DNA of 64,000 bases from Schistosoma mansoni (Eukaryota; Platyhelminthes; Trematoda; Strigeidida; Schistosomatidae), in NCBI RefSeq assembly GCF_000237925.1, contig NC_031502.1, positions 50,787,120-50,851,119 on the forward strand, written 5' to 3'. Below, piece by piece: positions 49,601 to 57,241 of this stretch. Within the stretch, counting starts at the first letter, position 1, and every line of letters starts with the position of its first letter. Position numbers and translations under genes: made by a program. The notes below the pieces were generated by a model. That model was not told where the DNA came from, ran no database searches, and worked only from the letters and a program-made list of their open reading frames with translations.

Positions 49601-51978
49601 ACAAAAGAGAGTAGGACTTCAGCCCAGGATCGTAAATCAACAGTTTTTGGTCTTACCGCTATCTAATTGACGTGCCCAGCAAGACAGAACTTTAAAAAAC
49701 AAGTGTTCCAGAGAATATAGCTCAGGTTGAGTGTCATCATAATCATGTACAACGACCATAATAGCTATTAACAAAATGCTGGACAAGTCAAATAGTTTAA
49801 AACTTTTAGTCCTATCGAGAGAGAAAAAACTAGCATATATTTTGTAAGGCTTGACAGGTAAACACAGACAAAAACAATCTTAGATCTTGTAACTACTAAA
49901 TAAATGAAGGTCAAAGCTAAAGCTTTTTTAAGTAATTAAACCGATAAGAGAAGAGTGACAAGAAAAAAGTAACAAAGGAAAAGCCTACTAACATAAATAA
50001 ATCTAGGGAAATAAGGGGAAAAAAGACATGAGAAACTAGTAAAGACAATTACATATAAACAACTAGATACATTAGTTTTTAAGGTAGTTCTACGTAACCG
50101 TCATCAACTTTGAATAGTTCAAAAATTAAAATTTAAAACCATCAATTTTATATTTGATAAACTATAGCCAAAAAGTTGATAAATTCTTTTCCTAAGACAG
50201 ATTAAAATTCGGTTGTTTTATGAATTGATAACACGGTATGATTTGGTCATAAATGTCAATTGAATACCAATAACACTATCCGACTATTGAATTGGAAAAA
50301 CTTAAAAATAGATTGAGAGAAGTAACTTTGAATGTTAATTGTCTTTTAACAAATCTAACTTGACATTCTCCTGTTAGTTTTATAGTTGAGGTACAGAATA
50401 AACATGTATTGTTCCAAACTACTCGTATTCAGTATTAAGAGAAAGTATGGTATATATTACTCTAATATATTGAATCATTAAATAATAGTTGTAAACTATT
50501 ATTAACTATGGCGAGTAGTCCAAGCAGAAAAGATATTGACAGTTGGAGAAAAGAAAATCGTCAATTAACTGAAATGTATCATTAGTAGGAGAGGAAGGAA
50601 GGAATATCATGGTTTAAACATCAAAAATGGATTGAAGGACGAGTTTTTTGGGAAAATCATATATACCAAACAACTGAATAGTCTCAGATTTCTATTACTG
50701 GACTAAATAACTATGATACATAATGCACGACAGTATTAATCAACATTAAATAATTAGATGATAATTAAAAAGTAAAATAAATCGGTTAAGTGCTCCGGCG
50801 GGAAGCTGGTAGGTCCTGGGTTCGAATCTCGCGGGTGTGGGATCGTGGATGCGCACTGCTGAGGAGTCCCATAATAGGACGAAAGGGCCGTCCAGTGCTT
50901 CCAGGTTTCCCATGTTGGTCTAGCTTCAATTGACTGATGATTTCAACTATGAAAATAAATTTAACTTAAAACGACAGCTAACAAAACAAAATTACCATCA
51001 ACTTACGATTCTCTCCAATGTTGAATAATTTCACAAGTTTTATTTTCATACCATGATTGTAATAAGCATAAATTACCATGTACTGCATTTGTTATAGAAT
51101 TATATAAAATGTTCTTATTAGTGTTATGTAATGAACATGAATGACAAATTAATTTTAATGGTCCAATACTTGATATATTACAGAGTGAAGATTGTTTATC
51201 TTGTGAACACTTAATTGATTCAAATTGATAGTATGCATCAATCGGTGGGCATAGAAATACATGATAAGCTTTTGAAGCAAGTTTACGAATATGCATACTA
51301 CAATGATTGAAAAGAATATATTCTAGTCGATTGAGAATTTCATCAATTTTTGATGACCTATTTAAGAAAAAAAAATTTTTTTTTAGTGACAGTAATTATT
51401 CTATAACAACGAATACATATAAGAATTTACCGGTAACAAAAAATGTACAGAGTGTTTACATACTAGAGATTATCTCAATAAAATTTAAAAAGTGAAATAA
51501 ATTTTATATCAATCGCCCCCAAGCAACAATAATTCACGTAACTATGTTTAAGTAGAGAAGTCGAAATTACCCGTTAAGGAGATATTCAAGACTAATATAA
51601 TCGGATATATTCCAAGATTTAAATGAGCAAAACTAGTTGTTTCATGGACCGATCTAAGTTAAACTATCACTGAGAAATTAGAAGCATTCGACAATCTAGT
51701 GCTTCCAGGTTTTCAATAGTGGCCTAACTTACATCCGTTCATGATTTCACTGAAATTCAACAATTTCCACAACCCCATAAAATAAAAGTTGTTAAGCACT
51801 AGCAAATTAATCTTCCATAATTATGACAACATACAATAAGACAAAAGCTAATGGATTTACCTAAAAATAAAAAAAATTTGTCAACCTATTGCGTATTTTT
51901 AAGATAAATATCAGTAGTAATTAACCTTGATATCTTAAATTTGGTATGAATAAGGATGGTGTTTATAACAGCTTCAAT

Positions 51979-52015
<37 letters not shown>

Positions 52016-55000
52016 TTTTACTCCCAGGTATAAACGTTTTCCGTTTAAACTGATTTTCATTGTTGACTTAACATTAACATGCATTCTGATGCTGAAGCCA
52101 CACATTTCACATAAACTCTTATTTGATAGTAGACAGTAAGTAAAAACCAACAGGTATTCATTCTGATTTCTGGACGCGTCATCTGGAATTGTATACATCT
52201 GCTGTTTATTGATAACTTCAATCTCGAATGGCTGAATGACCAAACATCAGAACACGGTGATCAATATGAGAAATCGAAGTGAGAGATCATTAGTTGCTTT
52301 GTGATCACAATTATCATATTGCATTAAATATTTCATCACGTGGTGAATAGCTTAGTCACAATATCATGACTGAAAACTTTCCATATTAACAAAGTACTGA
52401 CATAGTTAAACAGCCAGTATATTTCCATCTTCTGAAATTAAAGGATCAGTTATATGAACAAATTAAATCCATTCAACCAAAGCCGTTAAACTAATAACAG
52501 AAAACCATTTCATAAACAATATAGCACTTATTACCTCTACAAGTGTGTCCGTTGTGAGGCAGTTACTCACTGAAGACATTGGTGAACGGTTGCGCAATAT
52601 CGTCCACCGAATGAAGTTAGACATTAACACCGTTAGATGCCGGCCGGCTCAGAGGTTTAGAGGCTAAGTGCTCGTGAGCAAGATTGGGTTCGAGTCCGCT
52701 TGCGGGATCGTGGATGCGCACTGCTGAAGAGTTCCATACTAGGAAGAAACGGTCATCCAGTGCTTTCAGGTTTTCAATGATGGTTTAGCTTTAATCGACT
52801 ATTTTTAAAAACCGTGTAAAATTTTCCTGGTTTCCAAATTTATGCATTGAACTTTGAGCTAATTCGGTTTCAGATTGGGATATGCAGTTTCATCTAATTT
52901 TCTTAAAACAATCTAGAAAAATTTCTGATTTTCATAAATACACAAAAAAACTGTGTATCAATGTTAAGTACGTATACATACAAACTTGTATTTCAATACT
53001 TAGCTACAAAAAAAAGTAGATAAATTTACAATTAATTAATTAAAACAAATACTTACACTATCAACGAATGATCAAATGATGGAGAAAATCTAACAATTAA
53101 AGTAAGTATTGGAATTAAAGTTTGCGTAGACGATAAATTTTGATAATTACTATTCAGACAATTTGATATAATATCCAACATTTGAGGATATTGAAAGCAG
53201 ATATCCGAAATTAATGGAAATTCTAAGTCGAGACCAGTGAGACGATAGATCAATGCACCTGTTGGATATGAAATGACATAAACGAATAAATAAATGACAG
53301 CGATTACATATATTATAATTAAAGTTATTTACTAATGGTTTCCGTAAGAAAATAACAAGTAACGTGGACAAGGAAGTATTAGAAACTTTAGTCAGTTATG
53401 ATAAGTAAAGATGGACAGTGGCTAGCAGTGGAATCCAGGACGCGCGTTTCGTCCTATTTGGGACTCGTCAGCTGGATGTACCTGCATCTCAGAGTTGATG
53501 TTCACTCTGGGACTCGAACCCAGTACCCTCGCTTCAAACGCCATCGCGTTATCCACTCGGCCACTGAGTCCTGATAGCCACTTACTTGTGCGATGGGGTG
53601 AAGTTTAAATTCATTCAGTATTGTCTGTTAGAGACTTACCAGTTGCAGTCCTAACCAAATCGATGGGGAAGATTCAAACAAACAATACTGAATGAATTTA
53701 AACTTCACCCCATCGCACAAGTAAGTGGCTATCAGGACTCAGTGGCCGAGTGGATAACGCGATGGCGTTTGAAGCGAGGGTACTGGGTTCGAGTCCCAGA
53801 GTGAACATCAACTCTGAGATGCAGGTACATCCAGCTGACGAGTCCCAAATAGGACGAAACGCGCGTCCTGGATTCCACTGCTAGCCACTATCCATCTTTG
53901 CTTATCATGCTTGTGAATTAAGGCTATATTGAGGCAATACGCACAGTATGCACATATGCCAATTAGAGACTGACCAGTTGCAGTCCTAACAAATCGATGG
54001 GAAGATTCAAACAAACAATACTGAATGAATTTAGTCAGTTAGTTTTTCATTCATAGCATAGAACTTTACACATATCTGGATGGGTTGAAGTTGCCATATC
54101 TTATTTTTGTTTCGATACAAATCGCAGGGTGGTAGAAGTAATAAGAATATTAATAATATTAGTAGCAGAAAATATTAGGTAAACAAGAAAAAAGGTATAA
54201 GAATTAAGGATTCAGATTTAAAATGAAAACAAAGAGTGAATCCACCTGCGTCGTTGAGAGTGATTCTGGGCCATGTCACCCAGTTTATAACCGGTTACAA
54301 TAATCGTGAAGACCCCAACCTGTTAGTCTACATCTACACACACGACCAATTACAGTAGTCAGTGTCTTCACGGACTGGTGTTATGTCCTGGTTTGGCTGA
54401 CCTTAGATTTTTTAAACCTACTACATCAGACATCATTGCGCGTCGACGTGATCGGTGGATGGGAAATACAACACATCCAGCAACCATCTCAATCGATAAA
54501 AATTCACCACCTCGTCAATTGATTTACAGTCATTACCTAGTACTCCATGTTTCATCTCGAAATCACTAACTCGATGGTCCCAGAATAAACGAAGGATATC
54601 CATTATTCACCTGCATAATATATGTAAACCTCTTTTCAGTATGTTTATGAGAACTTGTGAAAAAATATAGTAACATCAACATAATGAATTATCAGATAAT
54701 TATTAATTATTGTAACTCATTTACTATATACTTGTTTATTTAGTCATCTTAGAATTATAGTTTGCTTATATGGGAGCTGATGATACAATCCAGGTAACCG
54801 GACCAAATAAAAGCGAAAAAGAGTTTAAACCGTCAATCAAATGAATAATAAAATCGGTGAAACGACAAAAGAGTATAGTACTTCTCTTTATATTATTCAT
54901 TAAAATAACGATTACCATCGGTTAAATACTATTGAAAATTTATTTATAATGGCAGTCTATTCGGCTGTCTGTCTATCTTTCTATCTATCTATTCACTCGC

Positions 55001-57241
55001 TTTTCTCTCAAAACTCAGTATTCTATTCCAGGAACATTCGTATGTTTAGTATAACACGGATGTCATTCAAAAAAACAAAACACCTTTTTTACAACTCTTA
55101 TAGCTGCTTTTAAGTTCATGAAATTTCAAGGAATTACCAAAGCAAGCTACAATTTCGTCTAAATTATGTTCATAATTCAGCTGTCATATGTATAAATATT
55201 CTAACTAATTGTAGGATATTAACTAGTTGTTAAGCAATAAGACTAGACTACCTTAATTAATCTGATTCGAATTTTAGTACAAACATCAAAAGATTACTAT
55301 AATGATTACGATGATTAGTCCGATTCCCAACCCCCTGGACAGTCTAATAAACAATTTTTCATTCTTTTTGTTTTCAACCTGTTTAATACCCCAATTAATA
55401 TGTTTAAGTAATTACAAGCAACTATTTTCGATTGGTACACACAATTTAATACAATACGATACGAGTTTTAGAACACAGTTGGAAAAAGATCAACTAGTCT
55501 AATGATTTCCTTAGAAAAACAAAACACAACTATAAGCTTCAATCTGAATACTTTTTTTAAGAAAAAAACAACCTTCAAAAGTAGAATATATATGAAAAAT
55601 AACACCTACTATGAAGTTGAAGAGCACCATTCCAAACATTCCATTTTTTCGAATTAAAACCAGGAATAACCGCTAATTGAAGAGCTTCAATTGTCCAATT
55701 TCTAACATGTGATAGACTATTATTATTTTCTATCGGAACAGAATGTTCATGTACACGTAATCGAGAATCAGTAAATAGTCCATGTAGTAAATGTAAAGCA
55801 AATACTCGTGGCGGATCATGAAGTGTTGTTGAATCAGATATAGTATGAGTAGTATTATTATTCACATTATTATAAACATCATTATCATCTGATTGTGTAA
55901 TTTCAAATAAACTTTTTAAACAACAAACAAGCGAACATGGCTACAAAGAAGATAAATACAAACAATTAGAAAACATATGGATGATATTTCTGTAACTGAT
56001 GTTTTCTTTTTACTTGAAGCTTAATAATAACAATGTTAATCCAGATCAAATAGTGGAATATAGTGTCTTTAAACAAACAATGTTTCTATGATATTCCGTT
56101 TTTAGAGTTTGGAGTTTATCTATATCGATAGTTGTCAATATGGATTTTGATATAACCAGTTAAGTCAGGAAATAATGACTATCTCAGGTTTTGAGATGAT
56201 CAGATATTTGAAAGCGAACGCCCATCATAACTACGAGACAACTACAGGAATTTTTGTGAAAAATCGTAACAATCGGAGGTCGATAATACCGGGTTACCCA
56301 TCAATTGTTTGAAAATAGAAATTTAAACCATTAAATGCCGAGTCAGTTATCTAAAGATTGAGAGCTCAACGAGAAACTTGAAGGCATTTAATTTGAACCC
56401 CGGTCGAAAAGTAGATGCACGCTACTGAGGAGTCGCATACTTGAACGAAACAGTTATTCAGCGCTTCCTGTTTTTCAAAAGTTTTCCATTTAAGGTCGGT
56501 TTATGACATAAACTATGAAATTCATCAATCTCCAGAAACTCCTTACATATTTAAGGAAAATCAATCTGTTTGGAGTTAGAACACTAAAGATATATTATAT
56601 CAATTGTTAAGTATATTCATCAGATCTGATAATATCTATCAGTCAAATTCAAGATGTAAACATCATCCTCAAAAAAACATCACAGATAAGTGTTTGAATC
56701 CTCGAAATCTTACTGCCAAAGTATAAATTCTTATAATTGAATCAAAATCAATGTTTTAAAAAAGAAATATCAAACACGGTTTTTGGATTATACTACTAAC
56801 AAGATGTGATAGTATAACAACATACATGCATAAACGTTGTCAAGTGTCATACATCTAACACCAAATCTCAACACAGAATACTTATAATATATAATAAAAG
56901 CACCAAATATTACTTACAGGATTTTCAAGTCCGTTACAAGATTTAACCAGAAGACAAGCACGTATAACTGGTATTAGCCCAGCCCCACGTCTAGTAACAG
57001 AGTAAGCACTGTTACAAAGAACATTCCAACATATTCGTAGCATATGATCAGCAGAAATAGCTCCATTACAGGTGGATAAATATTTAACATCAGTAGTCAG
57101 ATTTATGGAATCCATTTTTAAAACTGATGGCTTTAAAGCATCATCTTTACATGTTTTCAATGAAGAACAAGATGCAAGTTGATGGTTTTCAACAGTTTGT
57201 AAATAAAGGAGAAGATTAGAATATAGTGCTTCTATGGTTCC
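35441..57241 (-). CDS. THADA: THADA homologue, C-terminal half (10 exons, 5' part off window)
   Basis: Split gene on the minus strand. Ten exons (57241-56918, 55940-55610, 53258-53057, 51357-51007, 49275-49074, 48259-47736, 44305-44111, 42634-42257, 40198-40093, 35626-35441) join in phase to 932 residues plus TGA. Recognition is by recalled family motifs: TRRGAGLIPVIRACL resembles the THADA ATRRSAG segment of DUF2428; RVFALHLLHGLFTDSRL resembles VHALNILRALFRDTRL; ALIYRL resembles ALITRI; the end segment CVDSLNMLYDREAYNTF matches the human C-terminal region. Known role of the family: a large HEAT/ARM-like scaffold; yeast Trm732 works with the methyltransferase Trm7 (FTSJ1) for 2'-O-methylation of tRNA position 32, and fly Thada binds SERCA. 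The human protein is about 1950 residues, so about half should lie to the right. Function in this organism is inferred. Confidence 0.86.
36960..37362 (+). repeat. SINE2 copy with an inverted extra end
   Basis: Left end is a minus-oriented SINE2 3' terminus (GTGATTCAATTGAAGCTAGA), followed by part of the lead in minus sense. The plus-sense lead, tRNA-like head (GCCGGCTCAGTGGTCTATCG, GGTTCGGATCTCG) and plus 3' end with tail ACAAAAACCCCTTCTGATAA follow. The ribozyme has lost most of CTGAGGA and the stem II 5' strand (CACTGCTCAATAGG). Confidence 0.75.
37616..37650. repeat. (TA)n microsatellite
   Basis: About 17-18 uninterrupted TA units in the last THADA intron. Confidence 0.9.
38385..39113 (+). 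mobile_element. LINE-B, 5'-truncated non-LTR element 3' end
   Basis: Contains the C-terminal part of a LINE ORF: KLHQLRWLGH, an in-frame TAG at 38596-38598 where Val is expected, then LRMPNHRLPRRAML, GGQTKTWHKSKKSL, RLLGWDARDDSNRWLETL, NRLQWRRCIHSLC and stop at 38866. The 3' UTR runs through CTTACTACTTCTACCACTGT to (TACG)n and GTGACTGATTGACTG. A different family from RTE/SR2, though the RWLGH...LRM segment is a shared feature of such ORFs. Confidence 0.75.
39710..39832 (+). repeat. Sm-alpha, old decayed copy
   Basis: CGTTCGAGTCCCGATG, GCACATTCGGCTGATAAGTA, GATAAAACGAATGTCCTGGA, TTCTATCGCTAGCCAATATT. Hammerhead landmarks are recognisable but the core is broken. Confidence 0.65.
40093..40198 (-). 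CDS. THADA: THADA exon i
   Basis: 106 nt (1+105), too short to stand out as an ORF; found by phase and similarity. The acceptor is TTTACTTTTAG|GAATATG; the donor is AAAGAG|GTAAAA. It encodes NMLYDREAYNTFCEPRLQID then LLFTYLRMERNMTKE, matching the near-C-terminal YLFEKAEVNFWAETLIFVKYL of vertebrate THADA. Confidence 0.85.
40199..42256 (-). other. THADA intron i/h
   Basis: 2058 bp. Holds the LINE-B 3' fragment at 42005-42144. The stretch 41385-41525 is GC-richer (CACGTCGACATTCTAGAATG) and unexplained. Otherwise nothing recognised. Confidence 0.6.
42005..42144 (+). mobile_element. LINE-B 3' terminus flanked by inverted repeats
   Basis: Matches 38962-39113: CTCTTACTACTTCTACCACT, GGAATCGACAACTGCATCTC, (GTAC)n, GTGACTGACTGACTG. 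The two flanks are a perfect 16-bp inverted repeat, TTTATTCCTTTGATAC (41989-42004) and its complement (42145-42160), instead of the direct duplication expected for a LINE. Confidence 0.7.
42257..42634 (-). CDS. THADA: THADA exon h
   Basis: 378 nt (1+375+2). The acceptor is AACAAAAATAG|ATTG; the donor is CACT|GTTTAT. The weaker CACT donor is chosen over a nearby AG|GTTTTT because only CACT keeps the phase with exon i and restores the CVDSL...DREAYN continuity. The segment DESPEVRSILSTVINFW resembles the vertebrate EEQAVRDAATETVTTAM helix. A long Asn/Asp-rich insert (NENNDEDKNINSNNTDN) follows. Confidence 0.84.
42830..43350. repeat. Possible dispersed repeat in a THADA intron
   Basis: Less AT-rich than the surrounding intron. 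Two internal echoes (CTTTGTTGATGAGTAAC near 42960 and CTCTTGTTGATGAGTGTAA near 43285, each followed by CACGAAACCT- or CATGAATCCT-like text). Cannot be named. Confidence 0.35.
43708..43945 (+). repeat. Sm-alpha, old copy
   Basis: AATACAAAAATGAATTAAAC, tRNA-like block CTTGTTAGTGGATAACGCGA, ATTCGAGTCTCGGAG, CAGGTACATCCATCTGATGA. The hammerhead core CTGATGA and GAAA are present and stem II has three pairs (GTC/GAC), but the 3' stem I strand is lost (CCCCATCTTC). In a THADA intron, antisense to the gene. Confidence 0.75.
44111..44305 (-). CDS. THADA: THADA exon g
   Basis: 195 nt (1+192+2). The acceptor is GATGACAG|TTATATG; the donor is AAAAG|GTATAA. It encodes YMNQWLSLLSDCLQYQ then STESRISASKSLQLW, matching the vertebrate KQWVQLVILSCEDHLPTESRLAVVEVL segment closely. 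Confidence 0.86.
44306..47735 (-). other. THADA intron g/f
   Basis: 3430 bp, AT-rich, with a short (TA)n near 47147-47163 and the SINE2 foldback copy at 47392-47690. Nothing else recognised. Confidence 0.6.
47392..47690. repeat. SINE2-related foldback element, old subfamily
   Basis: About 300 bp with inverted ends: TCGAAATCATAAACCGATCT at the left and CATCCGTTCATGATTTCGAT at the right. Further in, ACTGAGAAATTCGAAGCATT pairs with CAGTGCTCCCAAGTTTTCAG. Decayed tRNA-like remnants lie between (ACAGTGTTGATGTCTAACCT). The same subfamily as 51642-51745. Confidence 0.6.
47736..48259 (-). CDS. THADA: THADA exon f (largest)
   Basis: 524 nt, starting in phase 0 and ending with two bases of a codon. 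The acceptor is GATTTCTTTCAG|CCATTT; the donor is TTCATT|GTAAGT. Open throughout for 174 codons. It contains a His/Asp run (DHHDHDHHPDHQ) inserted between helical segments, which looks like a lineage-specific low-complexity loop. Confidence 0.83.
49074..49275 (-). CDS. THADA: THADA exon e
   Basis: 202 nt (1+201), ending in phase 0. The acceptor is ATCCCAATAG|ATTATT; the donor is AATGAG|GTATAT. The product segment LFNIKSALNYLLHWISISAWYL... is helical and leucine-rich, consistent with the armadillo-like fold. Phase and position support it more than detailed similarity does. Confidence 0.8.
50779..50965 (+). repeat. SINE2 copy with best-preserved hammerhead
   Basis: Starts within the tRNA-like head (CGGTTAAGTGCTCCGGCGG), B-box GGTTCGAATCTCG, GGGATCGTGGATGCGCACTG, ribozyme 50853-50898, CTTCCAGGTTTCCCATG, CTTCAATTGACTGATGATTTC. 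It ends 42 bp from THADA exon d, antisense to the gene. Confidence 0.82.
50853..50898 (+). ncRNA. Hammerhead ribozyme, type I (SINE2)
   Basis: Stem I GCACTG (50853-50858) with CAGTGC (50893-50898), six pairs. Core CTGAGGA (50859-50865). Stem II GTCC (50866-50869) with GGAC (50877-50880) around CATAATA. GAAA at 50881-50884, cleavage triplet GTC at 50890-50892. The short stem III region GGGCCG is the self-complementary CGGCCG of the family with one change. Every invariant core residue is present. Self-cleavage is inferred from the consensus. Confidence 0.68.
51007..51357 (-). CDS. THADA: THADA exon d
   Basis: 351 nt (1+348+2). The acceptor is a long T tract then AAATAG|GTCATC; the donor is GAATC|GTAAGT. 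It encodes an HCSMHIRKLASKAYHVF stretch, equivalent to vertebrate VYHSREMAARALVPF, and later NAVHGNLCLLQSW, equivalent to NHIHGTLLQVFHL. It is Cys- and His-rich compared with vertebrate THADA. Confidence 0.86.
51642..51745. repeat. Short foldback from old SINE2 ends
   Basis: About 104 bp made of two opposed 3' ends with no middle: CATGGACCGATCTAAGTTAA and ACTGAGAAATTAGAAGCATT at the left, TAGTGCTTCCAGGTTTTCA and CTTACATCCGTTCATGA at the right. It lies in THADA intron d/c. Confidence 0.65.
51982..52012. repeat. (TA)n microsatellite
   Basis: About 15 TA units in THADA intron d/c. Confidence 0.9.
52550..52800 (+). repeat. SINE2 copy with partly preserved hammerhead
   Basis: Lead (TTACTCACTGAAGACATTGG, AGTTAGACATTAACACCG), head GCCGGCTCAGAGGTTTAGAG with a shortened B-box GGGTTCGAGTCC, then GCGCACTG CTGAAGA, stem II TTCC/GGAA, GAAA, AUC-type site before CAGTGC. 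Stem I and the core are kept, but the first pair of stem II is not, so activity is doubtful. Confidence 0.75.
53057..53258 (-). CDS. THADA: THADA exon c
   Basis: 202 nt (2+198+2). The acceptor is ATATCCAACAG|GTGC; the donor is ATAGT|GTAAGT. It begins ALIYRLTGLDLEFP, matching the vertebrate ALITRIFG segment, then DICFQYPQMLDIISNCLN (compare FPELYPFLLKQL). The preceding intron (53259-55609) carries the Sm-alpha inverted pair. Confidence 0.86.
53398..53624 (-). repeat. Sm-alpha unit, left arm of inverted pair
   Basis: 227 bp, the reverse complement of 53682-53908 with about two mismatches by eye (near 53404 and 53416). Contains the tRNA-like head and the hammerhead at 53433-53477. This arm is in the THADA sense orientation. 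Confidence 0.93.
53433..53477 (-). ncRNA. Hammerhead ribozyme, type I (Sm-alpha), sense to THADA
   Basis: Minus strand: ATCCAG/CTGGAT stem I, CTGACGA, GTCC CAAATA GGAC, GAAA, C GCGC G, cleavage after GTC. Full agreement with the established Sm-alpha hammerhead, including the A-U and C-G pairs closing a GCGC loop in stem III. Located inside THADA intron c/b on the coding strand. Confidence 0.88.
53625..54034 (+). repeat. Sm-alpha tandem: unit tail plus full unit (right arm)
   Basis: 53629-53697 is the tail of one plus unit (GACTTACCAGTTGCAGTCC...AATACTGAATGAATTT), followed by a full unit whose own tail ends at about 54034. The repeated tail is offset by 336 bp, which gives the unit length and shows a head-to-tail arrangement, as known for Sm-alpha. 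53682-53908 is the right arm of the inverted pair. Confidence 0.93.
53829..53873 (+). ncRNA. Hammerhead ribozyme, type I (Sm-alpha)
   Basis: ATCCAG (53829-53834) with CTGGAT (53868-53873). CTGACGA 53835-53841; GTCC 53842-53845 with GGAC 53852-53855; GAAA 53856-53859; GTC ends at 53867. Consensus-perfect. The ACGCGCGT around stem III is self-complementary, which in known short-stem-III hammerheads favours cleavage as a dimer. Confidence 0.9.
55610..55940 (-). CDS. THADA: THADA exon b
   Basis: 331 nt, begins in phase 0 and ends with one base of a codon. The acceptor is CTTCTTTGTAG|CCATG; the donor is CATA|GTAGGT. An alternative GT four bases further on would break the phase with the next exon. 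It encodes PCSLVCCLKSLFEIT, then an Asn/Asp/Thr-rich low-complexity insert. The conserved RVFALHLLHGLFTDSRL and NWTIEALQLAVIPGF segments follow, aligning with the THADA segment RALFRDTRL...AAILGF. Confidence 0.87.
56330..56525 (+). repeat. SINE2, old copy
   Basis: AAATGCCGAGTCAGTTATCT, ATTTGAACCCCGGTCG, GCTACTGAGGAGTCGCATAC, GAACGAAACAGTTATTCAGC. Order and spacing fit SINE2 with a decayed hammerhead. In THADA intron b/a. Confidence 0.6.
56918..57241 (-). CDS. THADA: THADA exon a (first visible), DUF2428 segment
   Basis: 324 nt, phase 0 at both ends, visible residues 1-108. The acceptor is a T-rich tract ending TTTTTTAG before GGAACC; the donor is CCT|GTAAGT. It starts GTIEALYSNLLLYLQ, which corresponds to the HRGAFELAYTGFVKL stretch of vertebrate THADA. 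It ends with the diagnostic TRRGAGLIPVIRACLL motif. This is the exon that decides the family assignment. No further exon is seen between 57241 and the RTE insertion starting at 57982. Confidence 0.88.

Larger units (their letters stand above)
49276..51006 (-). other. THADA intron e/d
   Basis: 1731 bp. Contains the SINE2 copy 50779-50965 close to exon d. 49430-49700 is somewhat GC-richer and may be an old repeat. Nothing else recognised. Confidence 0.55.
53259..55609 (-). other. THADA intron c/b with Sm-alpha inverted pair
   Basis: 2351 bp. Contains the Sm-alpha cluster 53398-54034. 54230-54560 is GC-richer and retroposon-like (GATTCTGGGCCATGTCACCC, CGACGTGATCGGTGGATGGG) but unidentified. The remainder is AT-rich. 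Confidence 0.6.

Noticed and set aside
53740-53805. tRNA gene (Ser/Leu-like) in the Sm-alpha unit, and similar tRNA-like blocks in SINE2
   Set aside because: A- and B-box sequences are present but the acceptor stem and a regular cloverleaf are not. The blocks recur in dispersed repeats, so they are SINE heads, not tRNA genes.
54378-54569. 63-codon open frame with ordinary-looking composition
   Set aside because: It lies in a GC-richer, retroposon-like patch inside a THADA intron, antisense to the gene. No family was recognised, so it is mentioned only as an unidentified repeat.
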